Positions 42,045 to 50,748 of a stretch of DNA of 61,083 bases are shown here, piece by piece. The notes below the pieces were generated by a model. That model worked only from the letters and a program-made list of their open reading frames with translations, was not told where the DNA came from and searched no databases. The translations under genes were made by a program, and so were the position numbers. The stretch covers positions 1-61,083 of the forward strand of contig JAFQQI010000059.1 of NCBI GenBank assembly GCA_017411305.1. The letters run 5' to 3'. Source of the DNA: Lachnospiraceae bacterium. Its GTDB lineage: Bacteria > Bacillota > Clostridia > Lachnospirales > Lachnospiraceae. Numbering within the stretch: the first letter of the stretch is position 1; every line of letters starts with the position of its first letter.

Positions 42045-43961
42045 TTAATCTACAAGTTCTTTCATCTGTTCTGCCACACGAACCATGATATCTTCAATCA
42101 CGCCTGCCTGTGCTGCAATTTCCTCGCTGCTGGCTGCAAGTGCTGCTGTCTTTTCATTTACGCGGTAAATATCCTGTAAGAAGGTTTCTACTTCATTCTC
42201 CAGCTTCTCAATTGCAGGAAGAAGCTCATCACTCTTGGTCTTACCTACAATCACGGTTTCCTTTGTTTGGTCAGACAAGTCTCTTACACGGTTCGCAATT
42301 ACTGCAAAGCCTTTACCGGCCTCTCCGCTTCTTGCTGCTTCAATACCTGCATTTAGTGCCAGCATACCTGTCTGATTGGAAATCTTGATAATAGATTCGT
42401 TGACGATATCATAACCGCTTACCGCTTCCTTAAACTGAACCATAGATTCATTCAGCTTATCGGTAAATCCGCTCATCTCGCTAACTGCTTCTGCCATAGC
42501 ACTTGCGTCCTCAGCAGAGCTCTGGTTACCACTTGCAAGCTCTTCCATGGAAAGCTTAATCTTCTCGAATGCTTCCGTAATTTCTGCATAAAGAGCTGCT
42601 TTCTGCTGCTGCTTTTCTTTCAGTTCTTCATGCATACGGTTAATTTCAACCTTTTCAAGTTCCAGTTCACCCTTTAAGTAATGAACACAGTTTTCTTTAC
42701 GGTTAACGCCAAGGGCAACTGCCTTAGCCATCTGGCGACAGCCTTCATAACCGCAGGCACCGCAGTCGATACTCTGTTCCTCTTTGGTAACCTTATTCAT
42801 GCTACGCAGTACATCCTGAATCTGGGATTCGCTGATTTCTTTGATCTTTACTGCCGCATTCTTATTATATGTACACATAAAATCTTCCAACTTTAAGTCT
42901 TTAAACTGCTCGTTTAAATTCTTAAGTCTCTTATCCATATCCAAATCTTTATTCCATGGATTCTTCTTATCCTGAGACTTTCTGACTCTTTCGTTATGGA
43001 TTTCGAATAAGATATCTTCATCTTCTTCTTTTTCAGGTTCGGTAGCCGTACCGTAAATACATCCGCTTCCGCAGTTTAATGCATCTACCATGAAAGGAAG
43101 CTTCTTACCTTCCCGCACACGTTTCGCATAAGTTTCAAGGAAATGATATGCATGCTTTTCGCCTTCAATCTGGCGAATCATCACATCCTTTCCTAAGAAG
43201 TACTCTACATTTTCTTTTAAGCCGCCGGGCTGAGGATATACGCTTCCCAAACCGTATTCAATTTCGTCACCTGCATCATAGCTGCTTAAGTTCATGCCCT
43301 TAAGACGATCCATCAAATGATTAAAGGTAACATTATACTGGATGTAGTCTCTGTTTCCCGGACGGGAGATTTCGGATTTTTTTGCAATACAAGGGCTTAA
43401 GAAAGCCAGCTTGTCAGGTACCTTCATGTATTTTTTCACATAAATGGCACTACACATCATCGGACTGTGTACCGGTACCAGTTTATCTACAAGGTCAGGA
43501 ATATATTTCTCAATGTAATCTACGATTGCCGGACAAGGCTGTGAAATACCACCTGTGAAATTGTACTTGGTAATATAATTTAAATATCCCCATGAAGTAA
43601 TATCCGCACCAAAGCTTACGCTGATAATACGGTTTACACCAAGGCTCTTTAAATAACCGAGAATCTGTCTGTACTGTCTCTTATAATTGGCAATAAATGC
43701 AGGTGCCACAAGCAGACTGATTTTCTCGCCTCTCTTTAAGTCATCTAAAAACTGATCCACGTCATCCTGATAGCTTCTTGCTTTATGATGGCAAACATCC
43801 ATACATGCACCGCAATGCACACAGGCATCTCCGTTTACCCAAATCATATTCTTACCATCCACTTCCGTAGACTGGTTTGCTGTCATTACCGGACATACCG
43901 AAATGCAGCGGTTACATCCCTGACAATTGTCATTTGTAAATACTAATCCCTTTGCAAGCAT
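42045..43961 (-). CDS. [FeFe]-hydrogenase-like sensor fused to chemoreceptor signalling domain
   Basis: A 638-residue soluble multidomain protein. Residues 10-60 hold two 4Fe-4S ferredoxin motifs ([12 protein letters not shown] and [12 protein letters not shown]). Residues 75-310 are the [FeFe]-hydrogenase large domain with the H-cluster cysteines C143, C191, C297 and C301. Loop L1 reads SQPCP where catalytic enzymes read TSCCP, so the proton-transfer Cys is Pro. Residues 400-425 bind another Fe-S cluster (C400, C403, C408, C425). Residues 430-638 are a methyl-accepting-type coiled coil with [20 protein letters not shown]. No membrane span. H2 or redox sensing for chemotaxis is inferred. The ATG at 43961 follows AAGGAG. 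Confidence 0.88.
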   Translation of the reverse strand: MLAKGLVFTNDNCQGCNRCISVCPVMTANQSTEVDGKNMIWVNGDACVHCGACMDVCHHKARSYQDDVDQFLDDLKRGEKISLLVAPAFIANYKRQYRQILGYLKSLGVNRIISVSFGADITSWGYLNYITKYNFTGGISQPCPAIVDYIEKYIPDLVDKLVPVHSPMMCSAIYVKKYMKVPDKLAFLSPCIAKKSEISRPGNRDYIQYNVTFNHLMDRLKGMNLSSYDAGDEIEYGLGSVYPQPGGLKENVEYFLGKDVMIRQIEGEKHAYHFLETYAKRVREGKKLPFMVDALNCGSGCIYGTATEPEKEEDEDILFEIHNERVRKSQDKKNPWNKDLDMDKRLKNLNEQFKDLKLEDFMCTYNKNAAVKIKEISESQIQDVLRSMNKVTKEEQSIDCGACGYEGCRQMAKAVALGVNRKENCVHYLKGELELEKVEINRMHEELKEKQQQKAALYAEITEAFEKIKLSMEELASGNQSSAEDASAMAEAVSEMSGFTDKLNESMVQFKEAVSGYDIVNESIIKISNQTGMLALNAGIEAARSGEAGKGFAVIANRVRDLSDQTKETVIVGKTKSDELLPAIEKLENEVETFLQDIYRVNEKTAALAASSEEIAAQAGVIEDIMVRVAEQMKELVD

Positions 43962-44174
43962 ATACCTTCTCCTTCGTCTCTTAATCCCAAACCCATTCCA
44001 CAAATACAAAAAAGCGCCTCTGCATTATAACTTAATATGTTATTATTCACAAAGTACGCTTCTTAATTGTTAATATTATAACAGAAATATTACCAAAAGA
44101 CAACGACAATAATGCTATTCTATTGAATAAAATGTATCAAATTGTGAACAATTCTTAATAAACAATAAAAAAAC

Positions 44175-44203
44175 TTTATTTCAGTTTCACATTTTGGTAT
44201 ACT
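44175..44203 (+). promoter_or_regulatory. Weak promoter candidate of the PBP gene
   Basis: TTTATT (44175-44180), a 17-base spacer and TATACT (44198-44203), 50 bases before the start codon. The rest of the roughly 290-base intergenic region, shared with the divergent hydrogenase-sensor gene, shows no other clear structure. Confidence 0.4.
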
Positions 44204-44252
44204 TGCAATGTATGAAAAAAATTATTTCTGAAATTAATGTGGAGGCATATAC

Positions 44253-47024
44253 ATGAATTACAGTAAAAAAGGGATCCGGCAGAAGCAGGCTGCCCTGCAT
44301 GCCACCGGAACCAAATGGAGCCGTAAATTATTTTTATCGCTCCTGAACTTAACACTACTGGGCTGCCTTGGGTTAGTAATTATCGGTGCCAGCATGGGAA
44401 TCGGTGTCTTTAAAGGAATTATTGATACTGCACCCAGCATTGAAAACATCGACGTTACGCCTACCGGCTTTTCTACCTTCGTTTATGACTTAGAGGGGAA
44501 CCAAATCGGTAAGCTTATTGCAGCTGACTCCAACCGTATTCCTGTAGCCCAGGATATGATTCCCGAGGATTTGGCCCATGCCTTTGTTGCAATCGAAGAC
44601 GAACGTTTCTATGAGCACAACGGTATTGATATCAAAGGTATCATCCGTGCCGCTTATGTAGGTGTTTCTCAAGCCTTTAATTTTACGGAAGGTGCAAGTA
44701 CCATTACCCAACAGTTACTGAAGAACAACGTATTTACTAACTGGGTAAATGAAGACGGTCTGGCTGAGCAGGTGAAACGTAAAATCCAGGAACAATATTT
44801 GGCGATTGAATTAAGTAAGACCATGTCAAAGGATGAGGTATTGCTGAATTATATGAACACCATCAACTTAGGTCAGAATACCTTAGGTGTACAGGCTGCT
44901 TCCCTGCGTTATTTTAATAAATCAGTGAATACCCTGAATCTTTCCGAGTGTGCGGTAATTGCCAGCATCACGCAGAATCCTTCCAAATATAATCCGATTT
45001 CCCATCCGGAAGATAATGCAAAGCGTCGTGCCAAGGTACTGAATAACATGTTAGAGCAAGGCTACATTACCCAGGATGAATATGATACGGCTATGGCAGA
45101 TGATGTTTACTCCCGTATCCAGACCGTTAACTCTGAAGTAGAACAGGAATCAGTTAATACATACTTTGTAGATGCATTAACCGATGATATTATGGAAGAC
45201 TTAATGGCCACCGGTAACTATACGGAAACCCAGGCTTATACCCTTCTTTACAGCGGAGGTCTGAAGATTTACGCGACACAGGACCCGAATGTTCAGGCAA
45301 TCTGTGACGAAGTATTCTCCAATGAGGAAAACTATCCGGAAGGCACCAGATGGCAGTTAAGCTACGAGCTCACAATCAAAAAAGCCAATGGCGATTATGA
45401 AAACTTCAGTACGGAAATGTATCGTACTTATTATAAAGAGCAAAATGCATCCTTTAACCTGCTCTATAATTCCCAGGAAGAAGCTTATGCTGCCATTGAA
45501 GAATACAAAGCTGCAGTAATGGCTTCCGGTGATGAAGTATATGGTGAAAATATTACCTTAACTCCCCAGCCTCAGGTTTCCATCGTGGTTGAGGACCACA
45601 GTACCGGTTATGTAGTTGCCATGGTAGGCGGCCGCGGACAAAAGGAAGGCAGCCGTACCTTAAACCGTGCAACTGACAGTAAACGTCAGCCGGGTTCCAC
45701 CTTTAAGGTTGTCGGAGTTTATGCTCCGGCACTTGACAGCGCAGGACTTACCCTTGCCACCGTTCAAAACGATGCGCCCTTTAACTACAATGAAGGCCGG
45801 CCCGTAAGTAACTGGTGGGGCAGCAAGCCTGAAGATTATCGTGGTCTGAATTCCTTAAGACAAGGTATTATTGATTCCATGAATATTGTAGCTGTTAAGA
45901 CATTGACACAGATTACTCCCCAGCTGGGCTTTGATTATTTGAAGAACTTCGGATTTACCACTTTGATTGACCGTGAGGAAATCACTGTAAACGGTAAGAC
46001 ACAGATTTTCTCCGATATCCAGCAGTCTCTGGCGTTGGGCGGTGTAACCAGAGGTGTTACTAATGAAGAATTAACCGCTTCCTATGCAGCGATTGCAAAC
46101 GGCGGTACTTATATTAAACCAAAGCTTTACACTAAAGTACTGGACCATGATGGCAACGTGATTTTAGACAACACACAGCCCCAGTCCAGACAGGTTATTA
46201 AGGAAACTACCGCATGGCTGTTAACCGATGCCATGGTAGATGTAGTAACTTCCGGTACCGGAACCTCCGTCAACTTCGGAAATATGGCTATTGCCGGTAA
46301 AACCGGTACCACTTCCGATTACAATGATGTATGGTTCTCCGGCTATACCCCGTATTATACCGCATCTGTATGGACCGGTTATGATAACAACACCAAGCTT
46401 CGTAACGATAACGGAGAACGAAATTTGGCAAAGAAGTTATGGCGTGCAACTATGTCACAAATTCATGCGGAATTACCCAGCAAATCCTTTGAAATGCCGG
46501 TTAACGGCGGCATTGTAACTGCAACTGTTTGTTCAAAGTCAGGTCTCCTTCCGATTCCCGGTGTTTGCGACGGCACACTGACTACCGAATATTTTGCAGA
46601 AGGAACCGTACCTACCGAAACCTGTAATGTACATTATCAGGGTATGATTTGTCAGTACAGTAATCCACAGTTACCCGCCTGCGAAACCTGTCCGTTTAAA
46701 GTGGCAGGTGTAATGGAAATGACACCGATTGAGCATCCTTCCCTACAACAGGGTACACAGACAGCTCTTGCTGCTTCTGCTCCGGAAGGCCAGCAACCGG
46801 TAACGCCTACCGCTCCAATTACCCAGGAGGTAGTAAATGAAGACGGTACAATCACTACCATTACCGTACCTCAAACCCAGACTAACTACTGTATGCATAC
46901 GGCAGAGTTTATGACGCAACCCGGTGCAGAGGGTATTATCGAACAGCAGCGGAATGAAATCAATGCCATGCTTCAGCAGGCAGCTGCAGCAGCGCAGGCA
47001 ACGGAAGGTGCTCCTGCCCAATAA
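44253..47024 (+). CDS. Class A penicillin-binding protein (PBP1 type)
   Basis: A 923-residue bifunctional peptidoglycan synthase. One N-terminal span (about 27-47) is followed by the GT51 glycosyltransferase domain (EDERFYEHNGID, catalytic Glu, and GASTITQQLLKN). The transpeptidase domain has the three active-site motifs: SxxK as STFK, SxN as SMN and KTG as GKTGTTSDYNDVWF. The C-terminal 150 residues are Thr/Pro/Gln-rich and contain several Cys, probably outside the cell. GGAGG precedes the ATG. It is monocistronic, with a strong terminator behind it. Confidence 0.95.
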   Translation: MNYSKKGIRQKQAALHATGTKWSRKLFLSLLNLTLLGCLGLVIIGASMGIGVFKGIIDTAPSIENIDVTPTGFSTFVYDLEGNQIGKLIAADSNRIPVAQDMIPEDLAHAFVAIEDERFYEHNGIDIKGIIRAAYVGVSQAFNFTEGASTITQQLLKNNVFTNWVNEDGLAEQVKRKIQEQYLAIELSKTMSKDEVLLNYMNTINLGQNTLGVQAASLRYFNKSVNTLNLSECAVIASITQNPSKYNPISHPEDNAKRRAKVLNNMLEQGYITQDEYDTAMADDVYSRIQTVNSEVEQESVNTYFVDALTDDIMEDLMATGNYTETQAYTLLYSGGLKIYATQDPNVQAICDEVFSNEENYPEGTRWQLSYELTIKKANGDYENFSTEMYRTYYKEQNASFNLLYNSQEEAYAAIEEYKAAVMASGDEVYGENITLTPQPQVSIVVEDHSTGYVVAMVGGRGQKEGSRTLNRATDSKRQPGSTFKVVGVYAPALDSAGLTLATVQNDAPFNYNEGRPVSNWWGSKPEDYRGLNSLRQGIIDSMNIVAVKTLTQITPQLGFDYLKNFGFTTLIDREEITVNGKTQIFSDIQQSLALGGVTRGVTNEELTASYAAIANGGTYIKPKLYTKVLDHDGNVILDNTQPQSRQVIKETTAWLLTDAMVDVVTSGTGTSVNFGNMAIAGKTGTTSDYNDVWFSGYTPYYTASVWTGYDNNTKLRNDNGERNLAKKLWRATMSQIHAELPSKSFEMPVNGGIVTATVCSKSGLLPIPGVCDGTLTTEYFAEGTVPTETCNVHYQGMICQYSNPQLPACETCPFKVAGVMEMTPIEHPSLQQGTQTALAASAPEGQQPVTPTAPITQEVVNEDGTITTITVPQTQTNYCMHTAEFMTQPGAEGIIEQQRNEINAMLQQAAAAAQATEGAPAQ

Positions 47025-47049
47025 ACCTGCGCCGCCAGACACAAAAATA

Positions 47050-47085
47050 AAAGGGATTGTCTCCTCCAAAGTGACAATCCCTTTT
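47050..47085. terminator. Bidirectional terminator after the PBP gene
   Basis: AAAAGGGATTGTC and GACAATCCCTTTT form a 13-bp stem with A- and T-rich ends, between the convergent PBP and histidine phosphatase genes. Confidence 0.85.
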
Positions 47086-47088
47086 CTA

Positions 47089-47709
47089 TTATTTATAATA
47101 TATTTTTCCTTCTTCCAACAGGGTAACCTGTCCGTTCTTTGCCAGAAGGTGCGTTACCGCGCAATTTTTGTGTACCCCTTCTCCCCAAAATTCTTTGACC
47201 GGTGTATGATTTACATTGGCAAGAATTGCTTTTAACGCACATCCGTGAGTAGAAACAAGTACCGCTTTATCCTGATACTGAGGGTTATTTACTAATTCTG
47301 TCAGAAAGGCTCCCGTCCTATTTATAATTTCATCAAAACTTTCCCCGCCGGGTGGCACTTTATAATTCTCCGTATCCGTAAAAAACTTTAAGAAATCTCC
47401 TCCGTCCGGGATATTGTATCCCAACTTTCGGCTACTGCACAGACCTTCATATTCCCCAAAACCGATTTCCTGAATTCTGTCATCCTCGATTAAGGGAATC
47501 TTTCTTTCTCCTTTTATAATCTGTGCTGTTTCCTTTGCTCTTTTTAGCGGAGACGTAAATATCGCATCAAAAGGCACTTCCCTAAGCCCCTCTGCCGTAA
47601 TGTATGCAAGCTCTCTTCCGTATTCATTTAACTCAATATCACATCTTCCCTGAATTCTTCTTGCTTTATTATAGTCGGTCTCTCCGTGTCTGATTAAATA
47701 AATTTCCAT
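47089..47709 (-). CDS. Histidine phosphatase superfamily protein
   Basis: A 206-residue phosphoglycerate-mutase-like phosphatase. The N-terminal LIRHGETDYN holds the phosphorylated His and Arg. FTSPLKRAKETAQII and VSTHGCALKAIL supply the second Arg and His. EIGFGEYEGL carries the acid. Substrate is not readable. It follows the MATE transporter gene by 12 bases in the same direction, so the two are probably co-transcribed. Confidence 0.9.
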   Translation of the reverse strand: MEIYLIRHGETDYNKARRIQGRCDIELNEYGRELAYITAEGLREVPFDAIFTSPLKRAKETAQIIKGERKIPLIEDDRIQEIGFGEYEGLCSSRKLGYNIPDGGDFLKFFTDTENYKVPPGGESFDEIINRTGAFLTELVNNPQYQDKAVLVSTHGCALKAILANVNHTPVKEFWGEGVHKNCAVTHLLAKNGQVTLLEEGKIYYK

Positions 47710-47721
47710 ATAACCAACCCC

Positions 47722-49092
47722 TTATTCTTCTTTCGTCTCGATTAATTTCTTACTGCTCCATTTACCGGACAAATATCTGGTAAACGAAATCAAATAGTTC
47801 ACAGTCCAACCGATGGGAACCGCAAACCACACCGCCTGCACACCGATGACTCCTGCCATGGTAAAGGCAAATACGACCCGGATGCCTAAATTGATTAAAT
47901 TAGCAAGTGTAAATACCACCACATCGCCGGCGCCTCGAAGCACACCGTCGGTACATGCCTTTAAGCCGATAAACACAAAGAAAAAGGCAATAAAGGACAA
48001 ATAACTGCTGCCTGTCTGAAAAGCCACCGGATCACTGCCGCTTTCCAAAAAAGCACTGATAATCGGTTTATGGAAAACTGTCAGGATTGCACAAATAAGC
48101 ACTGCGAATGCAGCTACAATTTTAACCCCTGCCAGATATCCTCTTTTTACACGCATGGTTTGTCCTGCACCAAGATTCTGTGCCGTAAACGTTGATACTG
48201 CATTTCCCGTCGCAATCATAGGTACAATGCAAATGGATTCAATCCGCATACCTGCTGTATAACCGGCAAGCACGGAAGAACCGAAGCCGTTAACTACAGA
48301 TTGTACCAATAGCATGCCGATGGATACGATGGATTGCTGCAGCATAGACGGAAGCGCCACTTTTATCATGCTTCCCAGCATACCGGCATCATACAGTACA
48401 TGATCGTCTTCTTCTGTTTTCTTTTCCGCAACATAGTTTTTTAGCTGCTTTAAAAGAATACCAAAAGAAATTACCGCTGACAAGCCCTGTGCAAATACGG
48501 TGGCAACTGCCACACCGGCCACGCCCATTCCAAATGCTTTCACCGTAATTAAGTCTAGCCCGATATTCAGCAGTGATGAAAAAATCAAAAGATACAACGG
48601 TGTTTTGGAATTTCCAAGGGCATTAAAAATAGCTGACAAAATATTGTACATAAACAAAAAAGGAAGTCCCACAAAATATATCTGCAAATATAGCATCGCA
48701 TCCGGCAAAATATTTTCCGGTGTATTTAGTGCTGTCAGGATATTTCGGCATGCCGCAAGACCTATCAGGCTAAGCAGAATGCTAAGCACCAGAAAACTAA
48801 TCAGCACTGTATATACGGAGGTTTTCATCTTGTTATAGCTTTTAGCACCTAAATACTGGGCTGTAATCACTCCGGCGCCGATGCCGCCGCCGATAGCAAT
48901 CATAATAAACACTGTGGTAAGGGAATGGGAAGCACCTACTGCCGCAAGGGCATCTTCTCCTACAAACCGTCCCACTATTACTGAATCCACTGTGGTATAA
49001 AACTGTTGGAACAGATTTCCCAAAATCATAGGTAAGGCAAAAAAGAATAGAGCCTTTCCCGGGCTATCCGTTAACATATTATATTTCTTCAT
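47722..49092 (-). CDS. MATE family efflux transporter
   Basis: A 456-residue membrane protein with about twelve spans, of the MATE family, which exports drugs or metabolites with Na+ or H+. The two repeats are visible: LPMILGNLFQQFYTTVDSVI in the first half and ALPSMLQQSIVSIGMLLVQS in the second. The substrate is unknown. I start at the ATG at 49092, where MLTDSPGKALFFFALPMI follows MKKYN; AAGGA lies nine bases in front. It stands upstream of the histidine phosphatase gene. Confidence 0.92.
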   Translation of the reverse strand: MKKYNMLTDSPGKALFFFALPMILGNLFQQFYTTVDSVIVGRFVGEDALAAVGASHSLTTVFIMIAIGGGIGAGVITAQYLGAKSYNKMKTSVYTVLISFLVLSILLSLIGLAACRNILTALNTPENILPDAMLYLQIYFVGLPFLFMYNILSAIFNALGNSKTPLYLLIFSSLLNIGLDLITVKAFGMGVAGVAVATVFAQGLSAVISFGILLKQLKNYVAEKKTEEDDHVLYDAGMLGSMIKVALPSMLQQSIVSIGMLLVQSVVNGFGSSVLAGYTAGMRIESICIVPMIATGNAVSTFTAQNLGAGQTMRVKRGYLAGVKIVAAFAVLICAILTVFHKPIISAFLESGSDPVAFQTGSSYLSFIAFFFVFIGLKACTDGVLRGAGDVVVFTLANLINLGIRVVFAFTMAGVIGVQAVWFAVPIGWTVNYLISFTRYLSGKWSSKKLIETKEE

Positions 49093-49140
49093 TATTGTCT
49101 GTCCTTCAATTCTTTTATTCCCATCGGTATACACCATATG

Positions 49141-49878
49141 TTACCGTTTACTTACATACAAAATATTACCTAATATTGTCCCCAGAAAATGCTTTCCTAT
49201 GAATGTATCATACTCATTACGACTAATATAAAACTGCTTTCCCCAGGAGGATACTTGGTAGAAAGTATCTTCTCCTATTACGTTTATTCCTGTTATCATC
49301 ACATAATGCGCTCTCGTGTATGATGCCTTCTCCAATCGTGGTATTAAGTCATCGCCTTGATGCAAACGGTACAACGGCAGATAATCGTTTTTATCTTTTT
49401 TTAGCAGCATCATAGGAATGCAACAGATTACAGGAATATCCTGCATAAGCATCTCTTCTGTTCTGTCATACAGCTTTTTCCCGCTCAAAGCCCATTTTGC
49501 CCGTAGGGACCATTTTTCCCGTCTTGCAAGGCGGTTAAAGCTTCGTTGGATTTTTAATCCGCTGATGCCGACTTTCCCCTTGATTCCCCCCATAAAATCA
49601 TAAATACTGTTATAGTATTGCTTATATTCTTCCTCTGACAAAATTCGGTTTACATAACTCAAATTCTCCTGTATGCGGTACTGACCGCTTATGGAACCTA
49701 AATAAAGCAATAAATCTGCAAAGGCAACTATACCGCATCCGCACCCTTGCTTTCTTGCATCCTCTGTCGAAGCTTCCGGGGAAGAAAAAAAGTTTTGGTC
49801 TCCGCCGTAGGTCTTTATTCCGTTTTCCTTACGTTCTACTTTAATATATTCCTTGGTTAATCCCCAAATTTTCTTCAC
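49141..49878 (-). CDS. Hypothetical protein with C39-like (papain-fold) character
   Basis: A 245-residue protein I cannot assign firmly. GCGCGIVAFADLLLYLGSIS near residue 45 resembles the Cys motif of C39-type and other papain-fold proteins. RAHYVMITGINVIGEDTFYQ, then SSWGKQFYI near residue 200, would supply the His and the Asn/Asp-like position. There is no signal peptide. The GTG at 49878 has GAGGAG seven bases in front, so I prefer it to the much longer frame that starts at 49986. A peptidase or a catalytically changed relative is possible. Confidence 0.65.
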   Translation of the reverse strand: MKKIWGLTKEYIKVERKENGIKTYGGDQNFFSSPEASTEDARKQGCGCGIVAFADLLLYLGSISGQYRIQENLSYVNRILSEEEYKQYYNSIYDFMGGIKGKVGISGLKIQRSFNRLARREKWSLRAKWALSGKKLYDRTEEMLMQDIPVICCIPMMLLKKDKNDYLPLYRLHQGDDLIPRLEKASYTRAHYVMITGINVIGEDTFYQVSSWGKQFYISRNEYDTFIGKHFLGTILGNILYVSKR

Positions 49879-49932
49879 AAATATACTCCTCAAACTATCC
49901 TTTTTAAATTCTTGAAATTCGGCTATAATTAG

Positions 49933-49961
49933 TTGACAACATTTTTTGACCATGCTATAAT
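49933..49961 (+). promoter_or_regulatory. Sigma-A promoter of tRNA-Thr
   Basis: TTGACA (49933-49938), a 17-base spacer and TATAAT (49956-49961), 27 bases upstream of the tRNA-Thr gene. Both hexamers are consensus. Confidence 0.85.
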
Positions 49962-49988
49962 AGCATTCGTTGGTGCAAAGCATCATAG

Positions 49989-50061
49989 GCTGCTGTGGCT
50001 CAGTCGGTAGAGCGTCGCATTGGTAGTGCGGAGGTCACGGGTCCGATTCCCGTCAGCAGCT
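49989..50061 (+). tRNA. tRNA-Thr (anticodon GGT)
   Basis: A 73-base tRNA. The acceptor stem is GCTGCTG with CAGCAGC, and the D arm is GCTC/GAGC. The anticodon stem is TCGCA/TGCGG around TTGGTAG, giving anticodon GGT, which reads ACC/ACU for Thr. The T arm is CGGGT/ATTCCCG type. CCA is not encoded. It stands alone with its own promoter and terminator. Confidence 0.95.
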
Positions 50062-50064
50062 CGT

Positions 50065-50094
50065 AAAAAACCCTTGAAGATTCAAGGGTTTTTT
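50065..50094. terminator. Terminator of tRNA-Thr and the convergent TetR gene
   Basis: AAAAAACCCTTGAA and TTCAAGGGTTTTTT form a 14-bp stem directly after the tRNA. It also lies just beyond the stop codon of the convergent TetR-type gene. Confidence 0.85.
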
Positions 50095-50100
50095 GTTTTT

Positions 50101-50724
50101 TCACACCAGCGCATCCTCAATCTCTCTGCAAATTCCGGCGCAAAACATTTCACGCATGGCTTCTTTCTTTGCCGGCTGTAAATCCATATTTTTTTGTAAA
50201 TAGATTCCGTAGCCGCACAGCTTTGAAATGATTGCAAGCATCAAATATTCCTGCTCATATTCTGACAAGCTCACAGCAGTTCCAAAATCACTTCCGATGA
50301 TTCTGTCAAAAATCTCATCAGGTTTCAGTCCATAAACAGATTTCAGTTCTTCCATCCCTTGTATCTTCTGTCCAAGTCCTGTCTTATTGCAGGATGCCTG
50401 AATCAAACGGAACGTGCAGTTTGCCTCGGCAATTTCCGTTTCTATTCTCTTTAGAACAAGCAGGATTCTGTCATAAACAGATTTTTCACCCAGCATTTGT
50501 TCATAAAGACTTAAGCAAAATTGCTCCGCATGATAAAAAATTGCTTTGGCAATCATTTCATCCTTATCTGAAAAATATTCATATGCTGTCCCCTTCCCGA
50601 TTCCTGCTTTTCCGGTAATCTCAGCTACGGTAAGATGACTTATATCTGCACCTTCCCTGAACAACTCAAGTACAGCCTGAAATATTGCAATTTCTTTTGG
50701 GGAAAATTCTTTTCGGTTACTCAT
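50101..50724 (-). CDS. TetR-family transcriptional regulator
   Basis: A 207-residue repressor-type protein. The N-terminal helix-turn-helix is SHLTVAEITGKAGIGKGTAY, followed by EYFSDKDEMIAKAI. The rest is the all-helical ligand-binding and dimer domain. It lies 24 bases after the RND permease gene and is likely transcribed with it. A palindrome at 55012-55033, just downstream of the permease promoter, is the obvious operator. It should therefore repress its own operon until an exporter substrate binds. GGAG precedes the ATG. Confidence 0.92.
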   Translation of the reverse strand: MSNRKEFSPKEIAIFQAVLELFREGADISHLTVAEITGKAGIGKGTAYEYFSDKDEMIAKAIFYHAEQFCLSLYEQMLGEKSVYDRILLVLKRIETEIAEANCTFRLIQASCNKTGLGQKIQGMEELKSVYGLKPDEIFDRIIGSDFGTAVSLSEYEQEYLMLAIISKLCGYGIYLQKNMDLQPAKKEAMREMFCAGICREIEDALV

Positions 50725-50748
50725 ATCGTTTTCTCCATTGAAAATATA

